Source: Polytrichum commune (Eukaryota > Streptophyta > Polytrichopsida > Polytrichales > Polytrichaceae). From it: 64,000 bases of DNA. Of the stretch, positions 13,708 through 25,569 are shown in pieces (within the stretch, counting starts at the first letter, position 1; each line of letters starts with the position of its first letter). The DNA lies in assembly GCA_950295325.1 (NCBI GenBank), contig OX485803.1:6138001-6202000 (forward strand), in the 5' to 3' direction. A program made the translations under genes and the position numbers. The notes beneath the pieces were generated by a model. That model was given only the letters and a program-made list of their open reading frames with translations. It was not told the DNA's origin and ran no database searches.

Positions 13708-15551
13708 ATGGAGAACGGTAACGACAGGCCGCTGTCTGCCATAGCGAAGGCGTTCAAGGAGCTGGAGGGCGAGCTGAACCAAGGGGAAGGTGCAGTCTTG
13801 AAGGTGGCGCCATTCGCTCATGCATGCTCTCTCATCTCCATCCTCTTTGGGTGCCTCGGTATTGCTTTCAAGTTCGCTGAAAAGGACTATGTTGGCAAGG
13901 TACGTAATTCGGGCTGCTATTGAGTGCATGGCGTGAATACGAGAATAGTCTGTTTCTGTGCTGCTTCCATCACATATGAACATAGTTGTGTCTGTAATCA
14001 GGCTATTGCAACTATGTGTGTCCATTTGAAAGTGTACAGATAGAATTTGGTAACATTGTCTTTTAGGAACTTAAGCAAAATGGGCATGGCTCGTATATGA
14101 TTGTCAGCTGAAGTTTTAGGTTTTAGCCATTCAGAATCAGTACTTTCTATACCTGGTATATATGCACTTTCCATCGCACATGGACAGAGCTGTGTCTGGA
14201 ATCAGGAAGTTGCAATTATGTCTATCTATTTGAGAGTGTGCAATGGGAATTTGGCAACATTGTTTTTTAGGACTTAAAGCAAAATGGGCATGGTTCGTAT
14301 ATAATTGTTACCCGAAGTTTAGGTTTCAGCCATGCAGAATCTTACTTCCTTTACCTTGACATATATCTGATACCCTACAGTTACAGCTGGTTTTAGTATC
14401 ACGTTAAACTTGAGAAGCTTATGTACTAACTAATGTGCTACTTTCTTTTATCGCAATGACGGAAAACAATACCATAACTTATGGAAGAGAGTGTCATGGT
14501 TTGCAGGTTAATGATCTGTCTGGAGCATCTAAAGAATTTGACACTTTACCAGCGATGGTAGACAAGGATATCAGGGATGATAAGGTTCGAGCGGGCGGCA
14601 GCCATACACGCAACCTGCTTCGTGTGCTACGAGGACTCAATATGGTTAGGATCCTTTTTCAGCAGATTCTTGTTACTGAGTAAGCTTTCTTTTCTCTAAT
14701 CTTTACCTCCGCGATTTGTTTAATGTAAGATTGTGAGAAACATTACTTCGTTTCAAGTTTTAACATCTATATATATTTTCTATAGCAACATAACATGTTG
14801 AATGATCAGCATATGACTAAACCTAGAGTTACCTTCTACAGAACTGGTGTTTTATGCTTTGAAGTGGCTGTGTTGGATTTCATTTCCCACTATGAATTGT
14901 AGGTTGTTGATCAATCAAGAGCCATGCAGGAAGTTGTCAATGGCTTGTGACGCTCAAGTGGACTGCATTAACATTGCAAATTCTTTCTTTTTGTTGTTGT
15001 CACATTTTTACTAAGGAGAGTTTTCCGTGGTGGCACGGTCTGTGCACAGAGGGAATTCCTTAAAGGAACCAGCAACAAAGGCATATGAACAAGTATTTGC
15101 ACCCCACCACAGCTGGACGATCCGTAAAGCAGTTGGTGCAGGCATGTTTTTGCTACCTTCAAAGTCCCAATTTCTTCAGAAACTCCATGAGGAAGGTGAG
15201 TTCAAGAGTGTGATATTAATTTCAGCATGATTATACATATATCATCATTTCCTACAACATGATTTGGGACCTGCTTTTATGGCACTTGATGTGTAGAAGA
15301 GTGTCTGTGTACCCAAGTGGAGATATTTTCTGAATGAAGAATCTTGGTAGGCACAGAAGTTTAAGTATTCCTGCAATCTGTTTTTGAAAAGTTTCAATTG
15401 GGTGTGGTGGAACTCATAATTTGTTTGCTTACATTTTTGAACAGAGGGTACTGCACGTGCACACATTGAAGGCTACGTCAAATCTTCAGGCCCAGTGGTG
15501 GACTATGTCACTGACATGTTCATCAAGAAAGATCTTGGAGTAGATTGGTAA
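13708..15551 (+). CDS. ACD11: ACD11-like glycolipid-transfer-fold protein, ceramide-1-phosphate transfer (4 exons, 205 aa)
   Basis: Exons 13708-13899, 14507-14679, 15050-15195 and 15445-15551. All introns are GT-AG, phases agree and the total is 618 nt. The protein is one GLTP domain of the length usual for ACD11 (about 206 aa). The lipid-headgroup residues known in Arabidopsis ACD11 are all recognisable: D60 and K64 in DYVGK, R99 and R103 in HTRNLLRVLRGL, and a His at 142 in APHHSW. The C-terminus ends in LGVDW, as in the family. Known role: intermembrane transfer of ceramide-1-phosphate, with loss causing accelerated cell death in Arabidopsis. The ATG at 13708 has a good context (gcgATGG), and no upstream in-frame ATG precedes it in this exon. 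Confidence 0.93.
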
Positions 15552-18421
15552 ACAAATGAGGTCCCAAGTATTTGTTCGGTACTCGAATCATTGATTCGAA
15601 GCTAGCATGGTTTCTACTTTTCGCAAACCCCTCGGGCACTTTTGAAGTCACTTTAACCAAAAGCTTCATTTTAGATCAAAAGTGTGGTGCATCTTGGAGA
15701 GGATATACGTTCATTTTTTCATCATGAGGGATATCCCTTCATAATGTATGAATATGCAATGCTGACCACCCTTACTTTAGTAAGCACAGGCTGCAAAGAG
15801 CAGAACTTGGGTGTTTGGTAGAGATTTCCTGCAACTTCACATGAACAACAGGAGGGCACTTCTTCTGAAACACTATTTTTTTTTTTGAAGTGACTGTTGA
15901 GGGCTTGCCAAGTATGATGCATTCATCTGTGAGGTATGTGAGCCTGGAATGGATTTTTTTCTTGAATGGTTACCAATGTACTACTTCTTTAGATTTTCAT
16001 TCTAGAAAGAACAGATGCTCTATATTTGGTGCCCGTTTCAGGCTCATCAACATTGTGGGGTTCACCAACCTAAGCCCAACAACTTGTGTACACATTTGCA
16101 ATTAAATTTACTCAACTATTGGTCATCCTCAGAAAGTACTGTGAGATTCAGGCCATGTCTTGCAGCCTCATATTCTGTGTACCCAAATACTAATTAGCCT
16201 TAACTCCTCAAGAATGCTGATATTGCACGTGGTGGCCAACAAGTATCAAGTGCCACAATCTCCAGCAGAGTGCTGGACCATCACGATTTTAAGGCACTTT
16301 TAGTTCTGTATTGATAGAAGGGTATTCACAAAATCTGTGAAACAGTTTGATATGCAAACTTTGAAGGTGTAAAGTATATTCCATCCAAGATCTGTCTCTT
16401 CTCCAAAAAGATCAATACAAACTAAGGTAGGCCAGGAGAAAACAAAAGAAGTGCTGCCACACTAAGTCCAAGTATAAACCTTCATATTTTGGAAGACCGC
16501 AGATGATGAGACATCGCTGAGGTTGGTGTGACAAATCTTTGTGAATAGGAGGCAAAGTAGGTTGTTGAATCAAACTTCAACTTTTGAACATGGTTGTGAT
16601 TGCTACAACAACATATCCTACCCCTTCAAAGTTAATGAAATAGTTATGATACACCAATCTTTAGTCCCCCTCAGCCTTATGCTCTTCTCAACATGCTCAA
16701 GACTACTGTGTAAGTCAAGGCTCAAGCAGCTGAACTTTGGAGTATCCAGGTTGGGAGATTTAAATGGTCAGGCCAATTGTTTTTGCTGATGTGTCTATTC
16801 TTGAATGAATAAGAGGAGCCACACTATCACCCATAATTGCTATTGTGGCTCAATAGGCTAGGAGGTCAAGGTAGAAGCGCCTATTGCAGACTATTTGAGC
16901 ACTACAATCCCTTACCCAACCCAAGCAAATTATTTAATAATTTAGTCAGAATTGCACTTTGCGCACAATGATATTGAGATATAAATTATAGCATTCTAAT
17001 TTATGTACAAACATTCAAAGTCATGAAATCTCATTTGACCCTTTTTAATGACAAAGGCCCCCAAAATGGATAGTGTTGATTGTTGACATGTTGTCTCTTT
17101 CAACCAATGAACTGAGTTTTTAATTTGTAAAACAATATACTTGGTGTTCAAGGTGATGTGCATACTACACTTATGATCGCAATTAGTGTGTGTTACTATT
17201 TGGAGTTACACAATGCTATAAGGTAGATGAGACTAATTGGGTTAGTTTCCTTAATTGGACATCTATTTTTGGCTCTTCATCAGAGGTATAATCACTCTAA
17301 TTTGGTGAGTGAGTAATACATTTTGATTTAGCTACTACCTTGATGGTATTTGGGTTACTTACCTTCGCAAAAATCAATCTACACCCACCATCCTTCATGA
17401 TGAGGAGTGCTATCCACCGAGCTATGACATGCTTGGCTTTTGTGCTTGAGGTGGGCAAATTAGGAGGCGGCATGTAGTTGTGAGAAGCCGACCAACTTGT
17501 ATTGTGAGTATTCTATAATGAAAAATAATTTGGCAACATTTTATCTTACATGTGACCACTTTAGAGACATGTCACAACCAATATTGGCAAATGTCCCATG
17601 TAGAATCTACTAATGATGTTTGTCTACTTACACAACATTGAACAATAAAAAAAGTTCCCTCCTATAACAGAGTGACATTGGGAAGTCTAGAACATTCCGC
17701 AGCCTAGAACAACACCTTCCTCGACTCCAATTTCAATGATTTCAAATTCTTTGATCCTAATTCACAATTGCTAACTTACTTAAACTTCTAATGCTCGAAT
17801 CCATCGGCTAAAAGATTCCACAAAACTAGAGGTATCCACATTAGCCTCATCTACCTTAACTATTCAATGAGATTGTAATGTTTTACCAAGAAAAATCATT
17901 TAAGTTCTAAAATGTCTAGACAACCTATTAAACTTTCATTAGTAAAAATTGAACTCCTAACTAAGACATAATTGCACTGCGTAACTTCCGAATAGTAACA
18001 AACACTAATTGGGATAATCAGTGTGCAGTTGCTTCCTTTGTGACAAAAAGACAGGTGTCGGAATTGGAGTCAATCACAGAATTGGGGGCTTCTACTTGAT
18101 GCACTGTGCATCCATTCCCTAGATCGTATAACTGGAATGTCAGCTCTTGTAGGTCTGTGTACAAGCAGCTCTCTATGAGCTCTCCCACACATATTGTCTC
18201 TGAAAATGCCAGCCCATAGAATTCTTTGGAAAAATTCTTGGCCATCAACTAATTATGCTGCGTTGGCCATGGCCAAGAATGATCAATCATGTCATGCACC
18301 AAAGCCATGGCCACAAATGCGGAACATTTGATGCAATCTCTTCTCTATCAAGCAGCAGAATCAGTAATATGGCTTGATATATCTGCCAATGTCGAGCATC
18401 ATGCTAAGTTAAAGTGGCGAT
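15552..18421. other. Intergenic, no gene recognised
   Basis: The first few hundred bases are probably the ACD11-like 3' untranslated region. Only short frames follow. A 76-codon minus-strand frame at 18018-18248 has protein-like composition but no family I recognise, and it abuts the lectin kinase remnant. Confidence 0.45.
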
Positions 18422-18925
18422 GTGGAGTATTATTTCGAGCCGAGTCCTCTGGTTCTTGCTAAGTTTGATCCATCCTCTTCCATCTGCGATGAGCTCAAGG
18501 TTGAGTTATTGGATGACATGAATGTGAAAGACGATGATCTGTGTGTTGAATGTCCTAATTGTTGTAGCCCCTGCAGCGAACCTGCGGAAGGAGTGGAGCG
18601 TGGTTTTGACATTGTTTGCGTGCAAGAATGTCCTTGCACAATTATGTACACAATTGTCGTGGGCCTGGCTTCGGATACAATTTAGTAGACATCGTCAGGA
18701 GATGTTGATGCACTCATCATCTTGTATTGCATCAGAGGCTTGCACGTTGGAAGTGCAGGCAATGCATCCAACTCATCACTTTGTAGCATTTGGTTCACAA
18801 TTTGCATTGATTGTCTGGCTTCTGGACTTGGCTGGCAACATAGCAAGCCTGAGTGGAGTAGGTACGTAGGTACCTCACAAACTTATCCTCTCCAACAGAG
18901 TTAGCTTCTAGTGACACCAGCTTCT
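18422..18925 (-). pseudogene. 5'-truncated lectin receptor kinase remnant (kinase C-lobe end plus Ser-rich tail)
   Basis: The minus strand matches the 3' part of the lectin receptor kinase at 33368-35875. The match starts at the segment encoding LEANSVGE. It continues through the last kinase helix and the LPAL..CKPL..Y block, and ends with the tail QQLGHSTHRSSS..SSN.S. Frameshifts and a stop (around 18685) break the frame, while the last 73 codons stay open. Homology stops abruptly at both ends and there is no lectin or kinase N-lobe nearby. It looks like a transposed or rearranged fragment of the gene family. Confidence 0.85.
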
Positions 18926-18948
18926 ACCTTTCCATATTTGAACTATAT

Positions 18949-19175
18949 GGCGGGACACCGGTGTCCCAAATAAATCGGAGCCTCCTTTAAGATCGGTTCT
19001 GTGGTTGTAAGTAAAAGAATTAAAAAGCAATTAAAAAGCAATTTCGAACATCAGAGCGTATACAAGATGTTGGGATAATCTCAAGGCCGCTTTGATCGCC
19101 TTCAATTGATTATTTTTAACGTCGACACGGACTTTAGGATTTAACCGGTGTATTATGGGGCATTGGTGTCTCGCC
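18949..19175. mobile_element. MITE with GGCGRGACACC terminal inverted repeats, 227 bp
   Basis: The left end reads ggcgggacaccggtgtccc and the right end, reverse-complemented, reads ggcgagacaccaatgcccc, so about 19 bp match with few differences. The interior is AT-rich and non-coding. No unambiguous target duplication is visible. It sits 24 bp from the end of the lectin kinase remnant. The superfamily is not assigned. Confidence 0.65.
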
Positions 19176-19199
19176 ATGAGGTTCATTTGTTTCCTATTT

Positions 19200-19376
19200 C
19201 TTTGTCACATGTTTGTTTTGGGGGATTTTTTTTACATGTGTCCCTTTTTCTTTGGGTTTTCTTTTTCAAAAAGAAAAGTTAAAGAGGCAAGAACAGTGGA
19301 GGGATGGTGAGGCGAGTCAATGACAACCTCACCACCATGACCACCACCAAGTCCTTCATTGTATATAAACTAGCTT
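19200..19376 (+). repeat. Direct repeat copy 1 with TATA-like core
   Basis: Resembles 19750-19893. Shared order: an acatgtttgttttg block, a T-rich stretch, an agacaagaacgg-like block, a gtgaggc...cctcaccacca block, and a TATA-like tatataaa near 19364. The spacing of about 550 bp could reflect two degenerate LTRs of a small element, but no primer-binding site or target duplication is evident. Confidence 0.45.
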
Positions 19377-19558
19377 GATGCATCCCGTCTCCGGCATGTT
19401 GCACCTGTGCATATGATTTAATATCCTAACAACCCAACCCCATAAACTCATGCAACCATATGCCCCCATGTCCGCACGTATCTATCATATGCATGTATGT
19501 CCATGCCCATGCTCAAAAGTCCTTAATGACCCGCCACCATGTCCCCGCCCACGGATTT

Positions 19559-19641
19559 GGGCGAACCAACCCATACACTTGTTCCTTGTTGGATGCCTAA
19601 ACCTTTGCCTCCAAGGAACCAGTGTACGGCTTGGTTCGCCC
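19559..19641. repeat. 83-nt foldback hairpin, copy A
   Basis: Near-complete inverted repeat: gggcgaaccaa at the left end pairs perfectly with the right end. A second paired block around gttccttg pairs with caaggaac. The same 83-nt unit recurs at 54500-54582 with exactly the same length. It could be a tiny foldback element or a hairpin RNA precursor. Confidence 0.75.
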
Positions 19642-19749
19642 GTGCCCACAGCTTGGTTCCAAGGCCACCACCTCCCTCACGTTTCCCTCAGGTCCATACC
19701 CACCTTTGCACTTGTAATCCTCCCACCTTGTCACAATTCTTTTCTCGTT

Positions 19750-19893
19750 CTTTTGTAACATGTTTGTTTTGAGAGGAATCTTTGGGATGTGACCCTTTTC
19801 TCTCTATATTTTTTAGACAAGAACGGTAGGAACGGTGAGGCAATGGCCTCACCACCACCACGTTGTCCACTATATAGATAGGAGCATCTATTG
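19750..19893 (+). repeat. Direct repeat copy 2 with TATA-like core
   Basis: Second copy of the unit at 19200-19376, same orientation. It includes the acatgtttgttttg block, a gtgaggcaatggcctcaccacc block and a ctatatagata TATA-like sequence near 19871. Confidence 0.45.
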
Positions 19894-20585
19894 GCACTAC
19901 TCATATTGGTCATGTCCCGCCTTTTGCATGGGATAACATTATTATTGAACAAGTAATAATGACCTTGTCTAAAACCTCATGATTATGAAAATGTGTGGTC
20001 GCAATGGATACGAGTCAATTGGTTCATATTGTAAAGTATATTTATTTATATACCTAGTTCATTAAACATATTACTCCTTTGCTTCTATGTAGTATATTGA
20101 AGCCACTTTCACTCCTTATTTGTATCTCAATGTGCTACATGGCGGACTTGCCATAAGAGCATTGTGCACATAAGTCATACCCTTTATGCCTCTACTTTAT
20201 TTTTGATTTTCGGGGAACAATGTACAATAGCCGTTCATATGTTTTTTGCCCATTGTACCCTTGATTCAAGGTGTCAATAATAGGTCGTGAACCGAAATAG
20301 ATACACCCACCTTACATGTGTTGTGACGCATGTGTGTAATATTATAAACATAAGAGACGTACGATGGGTTTACACTTAGTAGTATTTAGAAGTGACCATG
20401 CCTAAACAAGGCACAACCAATCTTCTTGATGACCGAACCAAAGTACTGAAGAGACCAATGCGTTTAAGTTAAGCAGGTACAACACAAACTGACAACTGCA
20501 CCATGTAAGGACTCCCAAAATTAACCAAAAAAATTGAAGGTTCTTCGCACAGGCCCGCAACTACACATGCCGAGAGCCCCATTTC

Positions 20586-21250
20586 CATGCACGGGGAGAA
20601 CTGGCCGCTACTTATAGAAGATGAACAGGTTGAAGTTCTAGACTTCAGTACGATCATCTACCCACCGTTTTAGAAGATTATAGAGAATACACCTCAAAAT
20701 CAGTAAAGAAACACCCGAAAGATGGTAACATGTACAGTCTAACCTCATTAATACGACGACACTCCTTTATACGACACCCTCAACATTATGATACATTTTT
20801 GCATCATTGTTGTCTAGTTTCTTATTAGAGAACTCTTTATATTTTGGTGTTAATGAAATGATTAGTTTTCAGAAGTTAGTATGGAATTTAGATAAGATGG
20901 TAGTTGTTAACTTGGGTAGGCAACACTAGAGATCTTTGAACTCCTATTTCAAGAGTTCTTGAGAATATTTGTATTTGTTTGGAGTTATAAGTTATTATTT
21001 TATGCCATCTGTATTGCTTAAACTCATTGTACATATATATTTAAGCTCATATTACTTATGTTTTCGTATTCCCTTGATAATACGACAACTTTACGCCATT
21101 TATCATATTAATGAGAAGATGACACCTCGATAATACGACTTTTTTGGTGTTTCCCCAACGTATCATACTAAAGAGGGAGAACAGTAACTGGATGGTCTTG
21201 GAAACACTAGGATCTCGACCGATTATGTCTGAAAACCTTCCCGGACATTA
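20586..21250 (+). mobile_element. Non-autonomous hAT element interrupted by a pogo-like element
   Basis: The outer parts (20586-20734 and 21185-21250) match the 226-bp hAT family seen intact at 41145-41370 and 55378-55603. Flanking 8-mers cccatttc (20578-20585) and cccatttt (21251-21258) form a 7/8 target duplication. The ends are slightly decayed versions of the family CARTG termini. Removing the 450-bp inner element and one TA restores a continuous family member of about 213 bp. Confidence 0.85.
20735..21184 (+). mobile_element. pogo/Emigrant-like MITE, 450 bp, TA target duplication
   Basis: The left end CAGTCTAACCTCATTAATACGA and the right end (reverse-complemented CTGTTCTCCCTCTTTAGTATGA) are imperfect inverted repeats. 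Both are flanked by TA (20733-20734 and 21185-21186). The CAGT..AACCTC terminus with a TA duplication is characteristic of plant Emigrant/Lemi and Tigger-like pogo elements. The interior is non-coding. A related truncated copy lies at 58360-58781. Confidence 0.85.
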
Positions 21251-23654
21251 CCCATTTTCAACTCAAAGGGTCATATTACTCAAGCAGTGTGTATGTTTGA
21301 CAAATTTCAGCTGACGTTCAACTTCAAATCCAAAGTGTCATGTGACGTTTTCAAAAACGAAAATGAATGGCAATCGACATTTACATTTTCTTTTGAAATG
21401 TCACCTCAATGTCACATGCCTAGTAGCACGTGTCGTTTCGGTTTCTAAAGTGGCAATTGACGTGTGGTTTTTTTCCTTTCACAAGTCACACTACATGTTA
21501 GAATCTGAATTATGCATGTCAATTGACATGTAGTTTCTTTTTGTGCAAGTTTTTGCGTGCCAAATGTCAAAAACTTGCAAGAACTTTGTCAAAAATACAC
21601 ACTGCACTCAAGGGTCCGAGAGAGAGAGAGAACCGGCCATAAGAACAGTCCAGCTTGAACACCGGTCTACAGTTTCTAAGGTACTCTTGACCGTTCTATT
21701 TTAGTTGACCATCCCACTTTGGTGATGCAATTCCCATGATGTCAAAACCTATTGAATATTGGCTTGCGTAGGCCCCCTTTGCATTATAGATAGAACGTGA
21801 GAGCTTGAATAGGTACTGTAGAAACCTCGGGCTTGCATACTATTTCAAGGTTGTATGTTGGATGAGCAAGAGGCATCATGTTTATTTGCGATAAACTCTA
21901 AAGGTCAACGTGGATGTTTTTGTCCCAACAATTCAAAAATACGCAGTGCACACGTTGTACATTATATGATCTTCTGATGTTAAACACGTGAACGGTCAAA
22001 TTTTAGACACGTGAACGTTCGACAAGGTTTCCATCTGTATGGTTAGATCTATCATAAAACATGTGTTGTTGTTTTTTGATGTTCTTCTACATTGGACTGA
22101 GATTTTTTAGGAGACTTTAAGAAGAGTTTGCTTCGGCCTCCTCTCTCTTTAATATTGAGAACATGGAAACAATGAGCTTGTGTTACTCACGCTTAGTCAA
22201 TCAAATCCACTTTACACTATAATTATCAACTTGAGAGCTTCAACCTTTTTATTATGTTTCCAATGTTTATATAATGATGCTTTGGTGGATCTTATGTGGA
22301 AGACTACAACAAACTCTCAGTCATTTTTGACGAGTTCTTGGTCAAAGTTTTGAACCTCATGAAGGTTGCTTATTAAGAATGTCAAGATCAAATCAAGGAC
22401 TCACTTTTGCGGGTCCCAACCCGATGGGCTCTCAACCATTTGTTGGTTAACTTTGCCATGAGTTAACCTTTGTTTTGTACCATCTTCCTCCCTTTATATC
22501 TCACTTTGAACATGCCATGCCCTTTACACTAGCTCAAATTGTTGAAACCTTGAGGATTGAACCTTAATAATCAAAGGAGATTAGACAACATGCTAAAATT
22601 TTCTAGACTCAATAGTAGTCAATGTGATTGAGGAGGGTAAAATCCAATTTTGTTTTATGGCTTTGACATATTTTACCATAAGATTTATCATATAAACCAC
22701 ATGAGACATCAAACAAGTTCTTTAGATTGTCACAAAAATCTTGTATCACATTTGCAGACCCAAGGACATTCCTAACTCTAAAATCCAAGTTGAGAATCAT
22801 GGCAAATCACAAAAACTGACCATTAACACGCGCTTACCTTCAGTTGACCACATTTAATTTCTATTGATATGACACTAGTAATCCACAACCCACCAAACTG
22901 TGGGTTTTCCACACCAAATTGCAAATACTCACATTATTAAACACCATAACTTGTCAAAAAGTGGTGTTTGGACTGCGCACAATGGCCTTTAAGTACAACC
23001 AGCTGTATGAAGTCAATTACAGATTATTCTAAGACGCAAGATTACATTCATGTTTATATATAAAATAGCATGTTGGCATGATTTTGATTCTAGCACTACA
23101 ATATGCTGATTAAGTTTGTTTGTTTGGGTGGGGGGGGGGAGTTTTAAGTTGGTAGATCCTCTTTTATCTTTGTAAGATTGCTGTTCGGATCCCTATGAGA
23201 ATTCAAAAATTAAAGGGAATTGTTGCAGACGAACATACCTCTCGTTCATTTATATAAAAAAATCTACCCCCCCAAATAGAATTGTGGTAAATTCATTTCA
23301 AAACTATGATCTCAATACACTGTTTATGGTATTAAGTGTCACATGTGCAATGGTGTCACTTATTTGTTTTGAGGCGTATGATAGGTTATACAAATGATGA
23401 ACAACTTCACCATTAGTGTCACCTCATGACACTTGGCTTTCAAGTGTGCTTACTAACATCTTGGCATCAGTATGTTTAATATTGTGATGAGGTGTATGCC
23501 TATGTTACATAATGATCTACAAGTGTACACAAATGATGTTTGGCATTGGTATGCTCGACAATATTATCTTCCTGTTGCATACTAAAATGTGAACACTTGA
23601 AGTGTGCTCAATAATGTCTTCCACTTGAAGGGTGCCTTAAACCCAAGGCCTTGA
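21251..23654. other. Intergenic, repeats of low complexity, no gene seen
   Basis: Contains a GA repeat near 21618-21631 and a G-run near 23131-23141. Only short unremarkable frames are present. Confidence 0.45.
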
Positions 23655-23751
23655 CCCGGATACCATGGGGACTCCGAGGTTAAGCCACCCAAGGTTGGAA
23701 TTAGTATTCGGATGGGTGGCCTTTGGGCTAGCACTTGATTTCCGGTGCACC
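23655..23751 (+). other. 5S-rRNA-like segment (5S-derived retroelement or pseudogene)
   Basis: The order of conserved 5S blocks is kept: cccggataccat, gactccgaggttaagcc (box A region, near 23671-23686), ttagtattcggatggg (intermediate element and start of box C, 23701-23716), gtggcct..ggg, and a final ggtgcacc. Plant 5S rRNA has the equivalents accggatcccat, aactccgcagttaagc, agtactaggatggg and gtgacct..ggg. The 5' part of 5S is missing and identity is partial, so this is not a functional 5S gene. Cassandra-type TRIM LTRs and 5S-derived SINEs are the likely sources. Confidence 0.6.
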
Positions 23752-25435
23752 ATACTGCCTATGATCCACCCAATCATAGTGGAGGGATCCAGATAAACCC
23801 GATATTTTCACCCAACCATGTGTGAACCTAGGGGCTTGCCCTTGGGGGAGATAAGTGCCGGTAGGCTTACTTGTGCCAGTTCAAGGTGTTCACCTTCGAA
23901 AGGAGGGCCTGGCAATAGTCTTTGGGAATCCTCTAGTTCTCATAATGTCCATTTTGGGATTACATATAGACTTAGACCGACTCGAAAATGAAGCAACACC
24001 ATACTTCACAACGGTGGCAACATCGGGGTCGTCTTTCAATTCTTTTCTTCCCCTTGCATGCTAAAATGCAAAACTATTATCTCAAGTATCCCAATGTGCT
24101 ACGCTAAATGTCATTTAGTGCGATCAATCTTGAGCTTCTAGTAGTTACTTATTTTGACAAATAATATCATGTTAACAATTATTGTACACGGGTCCACTTT
24201 AAGACCTCCAAACATCTAGTTTAAACTTTTCACCAATAGTGTGCGTGCATGCCACTAAATATCATAAACGGTGCGGACTAATTCGGGATCTTTGTATTCA
24301 CGGTGTCGAATTATCCTTAATTACCCTCTCAACGTACATCCTATATTAGGGCGTTCTTGTTGGATGAATGCGAGGTACATTTTGTAAACAATAATTCCCT
24401 CTCGCCCAGCAAGTCAAAGAGCAACTTAGCCTCCCGTAGACCTAAGCAATTGGCCTAGTGTTTGTCGAAGCCCATGGGGGGCTTGTAGGAACTTGTGACT
24501 CAAGCAGGGAGCTCGTCGCTGCTTTTGTGTTGATTTTTCTCGATCCTCCACCCATGACATCTGTGTGAATGAGTGAGGTCGGGGTCCACTACTCTCTGAT
24601 GGGTATGGACACAACTAGTCTGTGTCCTTTGTGAGCTTTTGGAGACCAGGTGCAGCTCAAGATAATGCAGGTGATCGAGGCAAGGAAAAAGCTTTTAGGA
24701 GCTGCGTGCAATGTCAAGGTTACGATGGTGCCAAATAAGTTGGGTTTTGGCGGGCGTGATGATTCCCTCGCATTTGTTGTAATGGAAGTGAATTAGAAAG
24801 AGTTTTTAGCCTGACAATATTGAGTGCTGATGAGAAGGATCCGGTGGAATAACTTGATATACACACAGATTGATTGTTACAAGTTGGCTCAACAGTAATC
24901 CTTGATGTTGAGCTGCTCATGTCAATCTGAGCTAGCTAGGTGTGGGGCTTGAGATGGAGGTGGTGCAAACCTTGTTAAGAATGTAGGCAACATCAAGACG
25001 TGCAGACATAAAACATTGGCTAGGTTTCAGTCGGTGATGGCTAGCAGTAGTTCACCCGGCATCACAAGTGAATCATCAAATGCATACTTGGGATGGTTTT
25101 TCCGCAAGTAGGCCAAGTTTGATTGTCATGGTCATGTGTCTGAGTAATATGCTTTCTGTGGGCGGCCTTGCCAGCTTCTTCTCGTCTTCACTGGAGGGCT
25201 GGTGGCTCCATAGAGAATAATTTAATGAGTTGTTCAGCTTATGAACTAGACTAGCTTCTCCGTCTCCTAGCCTAGTCCTGTTTGGCATCTGTCAAGCCAC
25301 AAACGCATAGACTTCTACTCTTAGTCTAGATCCTCAGCCGCCCTCAGGTACAAATCATGTCTCAGGCCACCATCATGATTTCTTCCTTAAACCTTGAGAA
25401 ACACAGATTCGGGAGTTATTAATGTCCTGACACCC
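23752..25435. other. Intergenic, upstream region of the first lectin receptor kinase
   Basis: No coding frame longer than about 70 codons and no recognised element. It may contain the body of whatever element carries the 5S-like segment. Confidence 0.4.
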
Positions 25436-25437
25436 AC

Positions 25438-25449
25438 TCATATATAAAG
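25438..25449 (+). promoter_or_regulatory. Probable TATA box of the lectin receptor kinase at 25570
   Basis: The sequence catatataaagt lies about 125 bp upstream of the start codon, a plausible distance for an intronless gene with a short 5' leader. This is inferred from sequence and position alone. Confidence 0.5.
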
Positions 25450-25569
25450 TCTGGCTGTCATGGGCGTCGAGGCCTGGAAACTGTAAAATTTGTGCAGATT
25501 TGCAAGTGAGCTGATGATGTTATATGTCCCATAGTCAGGACTTCGCTAGTAATTGCGCGGCTCACCTCC

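Noticed and set aside
18018-18248. 76-codon minus-strand frame with protein-like composition
   Set aside because: No recognised family, no splice partners found, and it lies beside a pseudogene; not enough support to call a gene.
19200-19893. Small LTR retrotransposon (TRIM) from the direct repeat pair
   Set aside because: The repeats are divergent and no primer-binding site, polypurine tract or target duplication could be identified, so only a direct repeat is recorded.
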